Of a DNA stretch of 64,000 nucleotides, positions 17,858-25,970 are shown piece by piece. The translations under genes were made by a program, and so were the position numbers. The notes under the pieces were generated by a model that was given only the letters and a program-made list of their open reading frames with translations, did not search any database and was not told the origin of the DNA. Position 1 is the first letter of the stretch. Each line of letters begins with the position of its first letter. Origin of the DNA: Bacillota bacterium (GTDB taxonomy: Bacteria > Bacillota > Clostridia > Lachnospirales > Lachnospiraceae); assembly GCA_023439505.1 (NCBI GenBank), contig JAEXNR010000057.1, positions 62,001 to 126,000 of the forward strand. Reading direction: 5' to 3'.

Positions 17858-19099
17858 TTATTCCTTTCGCCTGAGAATATCGTACAGGTCTAATTTTGTC
17901 CCTATATCTACATAAATGGCTTGTTTTGGATGAGGACAGCTTTCCATATCCACGCCCTGCTCATCCACAATTCGTTTCACTGTTGTCTCAATCGTGTCAC
18001 CCGTTGGCTTTATCACCTCAATGGTCTCGCCAACTGTGAATTTATTCTTTTGCTCCAACGCAAACAGATCATCCCGCTCACCGGATATCATTCCAAGATA
18101 AGTATATGATTTTTCGTAGGTATTGTGATCATAAATCTGATCTTCCCGGGTTGGCCCTCCAAAGAAAAATCCTGTGGTAAACTGCCTGTTTACCCCCTTT
18201 TTAATCTCTTCCCGGTAAAGTGGCTTATTCCTCTCATAAAGATCCGGATCCCGGAAGAAATCATCGATCGCTCTGCGATAGGTTCTGGTTACCGTGGCGA
18301 CATAAAGTGCGGTTTTCATTCTTCCTTCAATCTTGAAGCTGTCAATTCCTGCCTTTACCAATTGGGGAATATATTCAATCATACATAAATCTTTCGAATT
18401 AAAGATATAAGTTCCCCGTTCGTTTTCTTCAATTGGAAGATATTCACCGGGTCTTGTCTCTTCCACGATATGATATCTCCAACGGCAGGAGTGGGTGCAG
18501 GCTCCCATATTGGCATCCCTTCCGGTAAAATAATTGCTCAGAAGACACCTTCCCGAGTATGCAATGCACATGGCACCATGAATAAAGGTTTCAATCTCCA
18601 TCTGCGGAGGTATCTTTCTTCTTAATTCAATCAATTCCTCCAAAGACAGCTCTCTGGCGGATACCACCCGCTTGGCTCCAAGCTTATACCAGAACCGGTA
18701 TGTTTCGTAATTCGTATTATTTGCCTGAGTACTGATATGAAGTTCTATCTCCCCCAGTTCCTCCTGCGCGATTTGAAACACCCCCGGATCAGAGATGATA
18801 ATTGCATCCGGGCAGTATTCACCAAATGCCTTCAATTCCCTGAAATAGCGCCTGATCCCCTCCAGATCCTGATTGTGTGCAGTTATATTTGCAGTTACAT
18901 ATACCCTTTTTCCATAAGAATGGGCAAATGCAATTCCTTCTTTCATATCCTCCATGGAGAAATTCTTCGCCTTGGCTCTCAACCCATAGAGATCTCCGCC
19001 AATGTATACCGCATCCGCACCATAGATAATCGCTGCCTTTAAAACCTCAAGACTTCCGGCAGGGATTAATAATTCGGGTTTTTTTCTTTCCTCTGACAT
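17858..19099 (-). CDS. trhP: U32 family protein, tRNA U34 hydroxylase TrhP-like
   Basis: 413 residues of peptidase family U32: LLIPAGSLEVLKAAI at the start, ELHISTQANNTN, VVSARELSLEEL, and the Cys cluster with MCIAYSGRCLLSNY and GACTHSCRWRYH, which in this family binds an iron-sulfur cluster. The family includes YegQ/YrrN/YrrO (TrhP), which hydroxylates U34 of tRNA using prephenate. The neighbour trmR makes the next step (methylation to 5-methoxyuridine), as in the B. subtilis yrrMNO cluster, which supports TrhP rather than a protease or collagenase role. Only one U32 gene is here instead of two. ATG at 19099 starts 5 bp after the trmR stop. Confidence 0.85.
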   Translation of the reverse strand: MSEERKKPELLIPAGSLEVLKAAIIYGADAVYIGGDLYGLRAKAKNFSMEDMKEGIAFAHSYGKRVYVTANITAHNQDLEGIRRYFRELKAFGEYCPDAIIISDPGVFQIAQEELGEIELHISTQANNTNYETYRFWYKLGAKRVVSARELSLEELIELRRKIPPQMEIETFIHGAMCIAYSGRCLLSNYFTGRDANMGACTHSCRWRYHIVEETRPGEYLPIEENERGTYIFNSKDLCMIEYIPQLVKAGIDSFKIEGRMKTALYVATVTRTYRRAIDDFFRDPDLYERNKPLYREEIKKGVNRQFTTGFFFGGPTREDQIYDHNTYEKSYTYLGMISGERDDLFALEQKNKFTVGETIEVIKPTGDTIETTVKRIVDEQGVDMESCPHPKQAIYVDIGTKLDLYDILRRKE

Positions 19100-19103
19100 C
19101 TCA

Positions 19104-19787
19104 TCACTCTTTCTCAATTACTTCTGCCCCCGCTTGCTTACTGCTTATGGCAATTCCGTCTCCCACCGGCAGTATCACAGTTTCAAGTGCCTCCATATGG
19201 GTAATCGTATATAAAAATTCTCTCATTCTGGAATGTATGGTACGATCTCTTCTGACAATACTGTATCTGGAATTTATGACGGTACCGTCCTGCATCACAT
19301 TATCCGTTACCAGAAGCCCCCCTTCCTCCAATAACGCAAGCAAATGGGGTAGAAAGCTCATATATTGTGCTTTGGCCGCATCCAGAAAAATAAAATCGTA
19401 TCGTTCTTTCTTTAACACCAATTCCTTTAATACTTCCAATGCCTCTCCCTGGCAGAGTCTGATCTTATCCTTTTTAGGAAATCTCTCGCTGGATAAATTC
19501 TTTTGTGCTTCCACGAGCCGCATGGGCACCTTTTCAATGGTGGTAATGCGACATCCCGGATTCGTATATTCACTCATAAAAAGGGCGGAAAAGCCTATGG
19601 CAGTTCCGACCTCTAAAATTTGTAATGGATGCTGCATTCGTAGCAAAAATCGAAGCAGACCTTGTGTTTCTTTTTTTATAATTGGAACATGATGCTCCAG
19701 TGCTTCTTTTTCCAGGGAAGATAATTCCGGGGGCAGCTCGCTCCCCAGGGAATTGATATATGCTGCGATTCTTTCGTCTATGATCAT
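19104..19787 (-). CDS. trmR: O-methyltransferase, tRNA 5-hydroxyuridine methyltransferase TrmR-like
   Basis: 227 residues, class I SAM-dependent methyltransferase of the Methyltransf_3 (caffeoyl-CoA type) family. Motifs: ILEVGTAIGFSALFMSE (SAM binding, about 57), ITTIEKVP, DFIFLDAAKAQYMSFL (metal-binding Asp, about 130), LLVTDNVMQDGTV. B. subtilis YrrM (TrmR) of this family converts ho5U34 to mo5U34 in tRNA. Position between the MltG-like gene and trhP is the same order as yrrL-yrrM-yrrN in Bacillus, so the tRNA role is favoured. Length and motifs are complete; no frameshift. Confidence 0.85.
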   Translation of the reverse strand: MIIDERIAAYINSLGSELPPELSSLEKEALEHHVPIIKKETQGLLRFLLRMQHPLQILEVGTAIGFSALFMSEYTNPGCRITTIEKVPMRLVEAQKNLSSERFPKKDKIRLCQGEALEVLKELVLKKERYDFIFLDAAKAQYMSFLPHLLALLEEGGLLVTDNVMQDGTVINSRYSIVRRDRTIHSRMREFLYTITHMEALETVILPVGDGIAISSKQAGAEVIEKE

Positions 19788-19834
19788 AGGTTAATTCCAA
19801 GCCTTTCAATTCGCTTCTTACTGATTCCCGCACA

Positions 19835-20275
19835 CTATTGGGTCGTATCTTCCTGTTCCTTCTGGTGATTTTCCGGATCCTGAACAATGGAAGAAGAATA
19901 GTCTGTAATAATGTTTAGGATCTCATTAAAAGTCATGGAAGAATTAATCATATAGGTTCCCGGATAAATTGTACTATCTTTTAATTTGACTTTTAAATAA
20001 AAAGGATATTTATCAACAATGGCGCCGGTCACCTCAAGCTTTGATGAGATATCCATGGTGGATTCTCCCTTATTGATCTGGAATATGATATCCCTTCCGG
20101 GCTTTTCATCCCTGGCTACAGGACCGTAAAGCCTGTAGGTAAAGGTATATGCTTCCTTACTAAAATCAACAATGAGAATTACCACAACGATATAAAAGAT
20201 AACATTCATCAATAACCGCAATATAAAGCTTGTTATTTTTAAGGTTAATTTTACTTTCGTGGACCTGGCCGCCAT
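19835..20275 (-). CDS. MltG-like protein reduced to N-terminal and LysM-like domain
   Basis: 146 residues: a membrane helix at about 18-38 (LLMNVIFYIVVVILIVDF) and an extracellular domain with the MltG LysM-like pattern INKGESTMDISSKLEVTG, IVDKYPFYLKVKLKDS, IYPGTYMINSSMTFNEIL. The catalytic lytic transglycosylase domain that normally follows (some 200 residues) is absent; the protein stops after an acidic Gln/Glu tail. Position before trmR/trhP matches that of full-length mltG (yrrL) in Bacillus, so this looks like a reduced orthologue. The stop codon is genuine in this frame and I see no catalytic domain in the remaining 47 bp. The ATG at 20275 follows AGAGGTGG. Enzymatic activity is unlikely; a scaffold role is possible. 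Confidence 0.78.
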   Translation of the reverse strand: MAARSTKVKLTLKITSFILRLLMNVIFYIVVVILIVDFSKEAYTFTYRLYGPVARDEKPGRDIIFQINKGESTMDISSKLEVTGAIVDKYPFYLKVKLKDSTIYPGTYMINSSMTFNEILNIITDYSSSIVQDPENHQKEQEDTTQ

Positions 20276-20332
20276 TTTACCACCTCTTACTTTATACAAA
20301 TAAACTTCTGTTCCAAGTTTCTTTTCTATAAG

Positions 20333-22021
20333 TTATACTTCCATTATTATTGGCAGGATCATCGGATTTCTCTTGGTTTTCTTCCAAATAAAATCACTTA
20401 AAGAATCCTTAATCTCGGTTTTCATTTTATTCCAGTCGGCATTGTTTCTGGAAAGACACTTATCTAACGCCTTTTCTACAACTACTCTTGCTTCTTCCAT
20501 CAGATTTTCTGATTCTCTTACATAGACAAACCCTCTGGATACAATATCGGGACCGGCAACTACTTGATTGGTATACTTTTCAAGGGAAATAACAACAATA
20601 ATCAAGCCGTTTTCTGATAGATGCTGTCTGTCACGAAGAACAATATTCCCTACATCGCCAATGCCAAGGCCATCTACAAGGATTCCCTGTGCCGGAACTT
20701 CTCCGGTAATGGCCGCTTTCTCCTCTGATAATGTTAACACATCTCCGGAGGAAAGTAAAAAGATATTATCTTTTGGTATTCCCATTAACTGTGCCAATTC
20801 CGCATGTCGTATCAAATGTCTATACTCTCCGTGGACCGGAACTGCATATCTGGGTTTTGTCAGGGAATAAATCAGCTTAATCTCTTCCTGGCATGCATGC
20901 CCTGATACGTGAGTATCCTGGTAAATCACCTTGGCACCTTTCATGGAAAGATCATTGATTACTTTAGAAATTGCTTTTTCATTGCCCGGAATCGGTGTAG
21001 AACTTAAGATCACCACATCTCCGGGTTTAATGGATACTTTTCTATGAATGGAAGCAGCAATCCTTGATAATGCAGCCATTGCTTCTCCCTGACTTCCCGT
21101 CGTAATCAGTACCAGCTGATCATCCGTATAATTCTTCATCTGCTCTATATCAATCAGTACATTATCCGGAATTCTAAGATATCCCAGTTCAGATGCGGTG
21201 GTGATAATATTTACCATGCTTCTGCCTTCGATGACAACCTTTCTTCCATACTTGACAGCAGAATTAATAATCTGCTGAACCCGGTCCACATTCGAAGCAA
21301 AGGTAGCAACGATAATTCTCTGCTTGATATAATCGGCAAAGATTGTATCAAAGGTTTTACCTACGGTACGCTCCGACATAGTATATCCGGGACGTTCTAC
21401 ATTGGTACTGTCGCAAAGGAGTGCCAATACACCCTTCTTTCCTATTTCACCAATTCTTTGTAGATCAATCGGCGCTCCGAATACCGGAGTAAAGTCTACC
21501 TTGAAATCACCGGTATGAAATATAATTCCCATAGGTGTATAAACCGCAAGCGCTGCCGCATCCGCGATACTGTGATTGGTACGAACGAATTCTATTCGAA
21601 AACATCCCAAATTGATAGATTGTCCATATTTTATTACTTTTCTCTTTGTATTCTTCAATAAATTATGTTCTTTTAATTTATTTTCAATAATTCCTATCGT
21701 TAATTTAGTGGCATATACCGGAACATTAATCTCCTTGAGAATATAGGGCAGGGCTCCAATATGATCTTCATGACCATGGGTTATGATAAAGCCTTTTACT
21801 TTTTCAATATTCTCTTTTAAGTAGGTCACATCAGGAATAACCAAATCAATTCCCAGCATCTCATCTTCCGGGAAGGATAACCCACAATCAATTACGATAA
21901 TACTTTCCTCGTATTCAATTGCAGTAATGTTCATTCCTATTTGTTCCAACCCACCCAGTGGTATAATTTTTACACCTTTCACTTCTGTTACATTCACATT
22001 TTTTCTTTCTTTTTCTTTCAA
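20333..22021 (-). CDS. rnj: Ribonuclease J
   Basis: 562 residues, metallo-beta-lactamase/beta-CASP RNase J: zinc motif THGHEDHIGALP at about 81, HTGDFKVDF, beta-CASP motifs (LCDSTNVERPGYTMSE, GSQGEAMAALSRIA, SSTPIPGNEKAI, HVSGHACQEE) and a short C-terminal domain ending KTKRNPMILPIIMEV. It has endo- and 5'-3' exonuclease activity in mRNA turnover and rRNA maturation. The start is TTG at 22021, seven bases after GGAGGTG; there is no in-frame ATG nearby with a Shine-Dalgarno. Its presence in the fur-mltG-trmR cluster suggests one long transcript. RNase J1 and J2 cannot be told apart. Confidence 0.95.
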   Translation of the reverse strand: MKEKERKNVNVTEVKGVKIIPLGGLEQIGMNITAIEYEESIIVIDCGLSFPEDEMLGIDLVIPDVTYLKENIEKVKGFIITHGHEDHIGALPYILKEINVPVYATKLTIGIIENKLKEHNLLKNTKRKVIKYGQSINLGCFRIEFVRTNHSIADAAALAVYTPMGIIFHTGDFKVDFTPVFGAPIDLQRIGEIGKKGVLALLCDSTNVERPGYTMSERTVGKTFDTIFADYIKQRIIVATFASNVDRVQQIINSAVKYGRKVVIEGRSMVNIITTASELGYLRIPDNVLIDIEQMKNYTDDQLVLITTGSQGEAMAALSRIAASIHRKVSIKPGDVVILSSTPIPGNEKAISKVINDLSMKGAKVIYQDTHVSGHACQEEIKLIYSLTKPRYAVPVHGEYRHLIRHAELAQLMGIPKDNIFLLSSGDVLTLSEEKAAITGEVPAQGILVDGLGIGDVGNIVLRDRQHLSENGLIIVVISLEKYTNQVVAGPDIVSRGFVYVRESENLMEEARVVVEKALDKCLSRNNADWNKMKTEIKDSLSDFIWKKTKRNPMILPIIMEV

Positions 22022-22102
22022 ACAATTGCACCTCCAATGGTATTTTTATGTACATTCTATCCATTAACTAAGTGCAGGCTATGAATTAGATGAAAGTAGA
22101 TT

Positions 22103-22552
22103 TTATTTTTTACTGCATTTCTTGCAATGCCCATACAATTTCACTTCATGATCTTCGACTACGAATCCTAAAGTTTCTTTGATACGCTCTTCCAACGTTT
22201 CCAGCAAATCATCCTGAAAAGCAAAGATATCACCGCAGTCAAGGCAAATTAAATGATGGTGATGATGACAGGATTCTTCCTTGTTCTTTCTTCCGATTTC
22301 ATATCGTACATATCCATCTCCCAAATTAAGCTTATCAATCAAATGCAAATCTGACAGCAGTTGAATCGTCCGATACACGGTTGCAAGACCTATCTCCGGA
22401 AATTTCTTCTTTACATAATCATAAATTTCCTCAGCGGTCAGATGCTTCCCTGGTCGGTTATTCAGTACTTCCAGAATAGCCACTCTTTGATTTGTTACCT
22501 TTAAGCCGTTCTGCTTTAATAAATCTTTAAATTTATCCTGATGCTCAGGCAT
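22103..22552 (-). CDS. Fur family transcriptional regulator
   Basis: 149 residues: winged helix (LKVTNQRVAILEVLNN, HLTAEEIYDYV, IGLATVYRTIQLLSDL), then the metal-sensing region with ESCHHHHHLICLDCGDI and a C-terminal CKKC pair for structural zinc. The Fur, PerR and Zur subtypes cannot be separated safely; the five-His run and two Cys pairs fit Fur or PerR. The ATG at 22552 has AGGTGAT upstream. It lies between the DUF1292 gene and rnj with short gaps. A role in iron or peroxide control is likely but the targets are not visible here. Confidence 0.9.
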   Translation of the reverse strand: MPEHQDKFKDLLKQNGLKVTNQRVAILEVLNNRPGKHLTAEEIYDYVKKKFPEIGLATVYRTIQLLSDLHLIDKLNLGDGYVRYEIGRKNKEESCHHHHHLICLDCGDIFAFQDDLLETLEERIKETLGFVVEDHEVKLYGHCKKCSKK

Positions 22553-22589
22553 AATTATCACCTATTTTCGTCTAATTATATCCATGCAA

Positions 22590-22862
22590 TTAATATAATT
22601 CAATATCATCAATTAGTTCCTCAAAAATTTCAGCGACCATTTTTAATTCCTGATCGTCTTCCACAATATCATAGATTGCTTCTTCATCCGTCTCCTCAGA
22701 GACATCCTTTAATATAAGTGCTTCTCTCTGTTCCTCATCTTCAACTGTTGTGCAGACCAATAGATAATCACGACCTCCCAGTCTTGTTTGCTCTAAAACC
22801 TGGAAAACCACTTCTTCCCCATCTTCTGTAGTAAATATGATTTCATTTAAATTCTGGTCCAT
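22590..22862 (-). CDS. DUF1292 protein (YrzB-like)
   Basis: 90 residues, very acidic, with the DUF1292 pattern: IIFTTEDGEEVVFQVLEQT, GRDYLLVCTTVE, EEAIYDIVEDDQELKMVAEIFEEL. Function is unknown. In Bacillus the homologue yrzB lies beside yrzL (IreB) and yrrK (RuvX), and the same neighbours are found here about 360 bp upstream, on the far side of a repeat tract. It is followed by fur after 37 bp. Confidence 0.88.
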   Translation of the reverse strand: MDQNLNEIIFTTEDGEEVVFQVLEQTRLGGRDYLLVCTTVEDEEQREALILKDVSEETDEEAIYDIVEDDQELKMVAEIFEELIDDIELY

Positions 22863-22976
22863 GCTACGCGCACCTTTCCCTGATCATTTTCTGTCCTATC
22901 ATAGCATAAAGCGCTCTGATACCTTCATAAAAGTTCAAGACATCAAATTCTAAGACTCTTTATCATTTTTGATATT

Positions 22977-23045
22977 TCATCTTTTGATCTCCTGATGTAT
23001 CATCTTTTGATCTCTTGATGTTTCATCTTTTGATCTCCTGATGTT
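22977..23045. repeat. 23-bp tandem repeat array A (3 units)
   Basis: Three consecutive 23-bp units (22977-22999, 23000-23022, 23023-23045) with core TCATCTTTTGATCTC and ending TGATGT plus A or T; they differ at two or three positions. A decayed fourth unit follows. On the minus (transcribed) strand they read as GATCAAAAGATGA-rich units. Confidence 0.85.
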
Positions 23046-23102
23046 TCATCTTCTAATCTTTTGATCTCTTGATCTCATAATCTTTTGATATTAATATCTT
23101 TA

Positions 23103-23171
23103 TGTTTAATTTCTTAATCTTTTGTTGTTTAATCTCTTAATCTTTAGTTGTTTAATCTCTTGATCTCTCAA
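23103..23171. repeat. 23-bp tandem repeat array B (3 units)
   Basis: Three 23-bp units with core TGTTTAATCTCTTAATCTTT (variants TTTCTTAAT and CTCTTGATC). Same period as array A and clearly related through the CTC/TTGATCT core, so both probably derive from one ancestral unit. Confidence 0.8.
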
Positions 23172-23221
23172 TTCTTTATTCCGCAATATCCTGATCATAT
23201 GACGTTATGTGTAACGAATCG

Positions 23222-23671
23222 TTACACAGTATCCTGTGTATGCTGTTTTGCAAAGTTCAGATAATCCAGATATCCCTGTAAGATCAGAACCGAAGCGACC
23301 TTATCTACAACCTCTGCCTTCTTCTTATAATCAAGTCCTCCCTGTGACAGAACCTGATTTGCAGCCACCGTCGTCAGACGTTCATCCCAGAGAATTACTT
23401 CAAGGCCAGTTCTCTGTCTTAATTTATCAGCGAACTCTTCCGATTTCAATGCTCGCTCCCCAATGGAATTGTTCAGATACTTCGGATATCCCACAATAAT
23501 CTTTTCCACCTGATATTCTTTGATTAATTCTTCGATTCTTGCCAGCGTCTGCCGCAGCTTATTCTCCTGCTTACGACGGATGACTTCTATTCCCTGGGCA
23601 GTTAATAACAGTGGATCACTGATTGACACCCCTACTGTCACCGAACCATAGTCCAGCCCCATTATTCTCAT
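23222..23671 (-). CDS. ruvX: RuvX/YqgF, Holliday junction resolvase-like protein
   Basis: 149 residues with an RNase H-like fold: [21 protein letters not shown] (Asp of the first strand), [35 protein letters not shown] with acidic residues, and a final [16 protein letters not shown]. The family (YrrK in Bacillus) is annotated as a putative Holliday junction resolvase and 16S rRNA processing nuclease. It overlaps ireB by four bases (ATGA), which implies translational coupling. All catalytic acidic positions appear present. Confidence 0.93.
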   Translation of the reverse strand: MRIMGLDYGSVTVGVSISDPLLLTAQGIEVIRRKQENKLRQTLARIEELIKEYQVEKIIVGYPKYLNNSIGERALKSEEFADKLRQRTGLEVILWDERLTTVAANQVLSQGGLDYKKKAEVVDKVASVLILQGYLDYLNFAKQHTQDTV

Positions 23672-23967
23672 GTATTTTTCTCCTTTGTCCTGGCACCGCC
23701 GCCCTGATTACCATCTTTTTCGATGTAGTAACGTAATAATTCTTCAATGATCTCATCACGTTCCACCTTCATGATTAAACTGCGGGCACCTTTGTGACTC
23801 GTTATGTAGGTAGGGTCACCGGACATGACATATCCAACAATCTGGCTTACAGGGTTATATCCTTTTTCTGTCAATGCAGAGTATACTGAGTGAATCACTT
23901 CACTAACAACGATCTCAGTATCCTTTTGCATCTTGAAATATTGCGTATTATTATTTGCTTTTTGCAT
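23668..23967 (-). CDS. ireB: IreB family protein (UPF0297)
   Basis: 99 residues, containing [40 protein letters not shown] and [17 protein letters not shown] (quoted in parts), which define UPF0297/IreB. In Enterococcus IreB is a phosphorylated substrate of the PASTA kinase IreK that tunes cephalosporin resistance. The N-terminal 12 residues (NNNTQ-rich) exceed the usual length; a second ATG at MQKDTEI would give a more typical start. First of the ireB-ruvX pair. Confidence 0.9.
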   Translation of the reverse strand: MQKANNNTQYFKMQKDTEIVVSEVIHSVYSALTEKGYNPVSQIVGYVMSGDPTYITSHKGARSLIMKVERDEIIEELLRYYIEKDGNQGGGARTKEKNT

Positions 23968-24069
23968 CGATCTTCACTTCCTCTTCCCCTAAATGAACAC
24001 GTTCTCTTTCCATAGATCATTGGATTTATTTACTATTACTTAATATTTTAATATACTTGGACAAAAAAT

Positions 24070-25404
24070 TCAATGAATTATTTCAGCAAGTAGTAATTCT
24101 TCTGTTAATTTATTACATACCTTCACCGAAACCACTTCATTTATCAAATCTCCGGCACCATGTAATGCAATTTTCTCATATCTTTCATTATGTCCCACCA
24201 GATAAGAATGATTGTCCAGATGGATCTCCTCTTCGATAAGAATTTTCTCTATTTTTCCCATAAATACTGATTTATATTCCTGGGACATGAAATTTGAGAT
24301 ACCAATGAGTTCATTGCTTCTCTGATTTTTGATCTCTTCCGGAACCTGTTCCTTCATGACAGCTGCTTTGGTACCTTCTCTTTTGGAATACTTAAAAACA
24401 TGAATATGGGAAAATCCTATCTTTGATACAAAAGCTTTCGTCTCCTCAAACTCCTCACCGGTCTCACCGGGAAATCCTACGATAACGTCTGTTGTAAAAG
24501 CAGGATGATCAAAATATTTTCTGATTAACAGGGTCTTTTCATAATATTCTTCCGAAGTATATTTACGGTTCATGCGTGCAAGAACCGAATTACTCCCGCT
24601 TTGCAGGGAAAGATGAAAATGCGGACAAAATTGACGAACGGATTGCATCGCCTTTACGAAGTCTTTCGTAATAATACGGGGTTCTAAGGATCCCAGACGG
24701 ATTCTCTCAATTCCTTTCACTTCTCCGGCTTTCAGAATGAGCCTTGCCAGAGGCATAGGATTATCCTGCTCAGGTTCTTTTATTTTATCCGTACCATAAG
24801 AAGAAATATGAATTCCGGTAAATACAATTTCCTTATAACCTCTTAGCGCAAGCTCGGATATCTCCTTCAACACATCTTCCTCATCTCTGCTTCTGACCCT
24901 GCCTCTTACATAAGGAATGATACAATAAGAGCAGAAACGATTACATCCATCCTGTATTTTAATGAATGCTCTTGTCTTATCCATCGTAGTTGCAAGCTGT
25001 AACGTCTCATACTCGCTTTGTGCACCGATATCGGCAATCAGTTCCTCCTTGACTCTATTCTCCAGGAATCGTTCGACCATATGCACGATATCCGACTTTT
25101 TATTATTACCGACAATAATGTCAACCGCACTGTCCTCCAGTAATTCCTGTTCTGCTGCCTGAACATAACAACCAACGGCGGCTATGACTGCTTCAGGATT
25201 CCTCTTCTTTGCCTGGTGAAGCATCTGTCTTGACTTACGGTCAGCGATATTGGTTACAGTACAGGTATTAACAACATAGACATCAGCCGTTTCCTTAAAC
25301 TCTACGATCCGGTATCCACTCTCCTCAAACAAACCTCTCATAGCCTCTGTTTCATAGGAATTTACCTTGCATCCGAGACTCAAAAATGCAGCTGTTTTCT
25401 TCAT
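24070..25404 (-). CDS. mtaB: tRNA ms2t6A methylthiotransferase MtaB
   Basis: 444 residues: N-terminal UPF0004 domain (FLSLGCKVNSYETEAM; further Cys in VNTCTVT and AVGCYVQA) for one iron-sulfur cluster, radical SAM domain with CNRFCSYCIIPYVRGR at about 154 for the second cluster and SAM, and a C-terminal TRAM-like region. It adds a methylthio group to t6A37 of tRNA. Length and motifs match MtaB (YqeV) rather than MiaB or RimO (TCTVTNIADRKSRQ and the CKVN motif). It heads the cluster leading into ireB-ruvX. Confidence 0.94.
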   Translation of the reverse strand: MKKTAAFLSLGCKVNSYETEAMRGLFEESGYRIVEFKETADVYVVNTCTVTNIADRKSRQMLHQAKKRNPEAVIAAVGCYVQAAEQELLEDSAVDIIVGNNKKSDIVHMVERFLENRVKEELIADIGAQSEYETLQLATTMDKTRAFIKIQDGCNRFCSYCIIPYVRGRVRSRDEEDVLKEISELALRGYKEIVFTGIHISSYGTDKIKEPEQDNPMPLARLILKAGEVKGIERIRLGSLEPRIITKDFVKAMQSVRQFCPHFHLSLQSGSNSVLARMNRKYTSEEYYEKTLLIRKYFDHPAFTTDVIVGFPGETGEEFEETKAFVSKIGFSHIHVFKYSKREGTKAAVMKEQVPEEIKNQRSNELIGISNFMSQEYKSVFMGKIEKILIEEEIHLDNHSYLVGHNERYEKIALHGAGDLINEVVSVKVCNKLTEELLLAEIIH

Positions 25405-25426
25405 TTACAAACTTATCCTTTCTAAG

Positions 25427-25454
25427 CGGAATAGCTCCCTACAGGGTTATTCCG
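25427..25454 (-). other. Hairpin in the mtaB leader
   Basis: CGGAATA (25427-25433) pairs with TATTCCG (25448-25454), and an inner CCCTACAGGG also folds back. It ends about 23 bp before the mtaB start codon, just upstream of its Shine-Dalgarno AAAGGA. Confidence 0.45.
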
Positions 25455-25541
25455 TAACAATTATACAATATCACAAATTCGATTTATTACATATTCTCCT
25501 ACCTATACAACTTTTCAACGATTTTTTATGAACTTTGTCTA

Positions 25542-25570
25542 TTGACTTTTAAATTGCTAAAATATAGTAT
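25542..25570 (+). promoter_or_regulatory. Sigma-A promoter of the HPr-like gene
   Basis: TTGACT (25542-25547), 17-base spacer, TAGTAT (25565-25570), about 30 bp before the start codon; the spacing is ideal. Confidence 0.65.
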
Positions 25571-25601
25571 ATACATATACTTAATAAGGAGGAATTAAAC
25601 T

Positions 25602-25835
25602 ATGAAAACAGTTAAAATATCTTTAAATTCAATCGATAAGGTAAAAGCTTTCGTTAATGACGTAACCAAATTTGATACTGATTTTGACTTGGTTTCCGGT
25701 AGATATGTGATTGACGCAAAATCCATTATGGGTATTTTTAGTCTTGACTTATCTAAAAATATTGATTTAAATATTCATAGCGAAGAGAATATGTCACAGA
25801 TTCTCGAGATCTTAAAACCTTATATCGTTGAATAA
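25602..25835 (+). CDS. HPr-like protein lacking the phosphorylated His
   Basis: 77 residues with an HPr fold signature: VKISLNSIDKVKAFVND, GRYVIDAKSIMGIFSLDLS, NIHSEENMSQILEIL. The KSIMG motif around regulatory Ser46 is kept, but the active-site His15 region (normally GLHARPA) is replaced by SIDKVKA, with no His there. It therefore cannot be the PTS phosphoryl carrier; a Crh-like regulatory role is an analogy only. ATG at 25602 follows AAGGAGG, with its own promoter and terminator, so it is monocistronic. It is probably a general clostridial paralogue rather than a degraded gene. Confidence 0.82.
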   Translation: MKTVKISLNSIDKVKAFVNDVTKFDTDFDLVSGRYVIDAKSIMGIFSLDLSKNIDLNIHSEENMSQILEILKPYIVE

Positions 25836-25858
25836 CATGGAGAATGTTACTTATTACA

Positions 25859-25892
25859 GGGGGGGTTGTCAATCAGACACCCTTCTTTTTTT
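25859..25892 (+). terminator. Terminator of the HPr-like gene
   Basis: GGGTTGTC and GACACCC form a stem with one bulge around AATCA, followed by TTCTTTTTTT. It starts about 25 bp after the stop codon. Confidence 0.8.
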
Positions 25893-25916
25893 ATCTCAAT
25901 CATTCCGTTTCATGGT

Positions 25917-25961
25917 TTCATCATCATCATGAACTCAATTTAGCTTCATGATGATGATGAA
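25917..25961. other. Perfect 17-bp inverted repeat between convergent genes
   Basis: TTCATCATCATCATGAA (25917-25933) and TTCATGATGATGATGAA (25945-25961) are exact reverse complements around an 11-base loop. It lies 10 bp past the thiI stop and may serve as its 3' hairpin, although no T-run follows on the minus strand. Confidence 0.75.
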
Positions 25962-25970
25962 GGACGGACA

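Larger units (their letters stand above)
22863..23221. other. Intergenic region ruvX to DUF1292 with tandem repeats
   Basis: 359 bp without a credible gene. Most of it is occupied by the two 23-bp repeat arrays listed separately. The edges carry the DUF1292 leader. Confidence 0.7.

Noticed and set aside
19570..19887. 105-codon open frame overlapping trmR
   Set aside because: It is a frame-shifted shadow of trmR and of the MltG-like tail, rich in Arg and Ser, without a start signal.
22977..23171. CRISPR array
   Set aside because: The units are contiguous 23-bp repeats without unique spacers and no cas genes are nearby.
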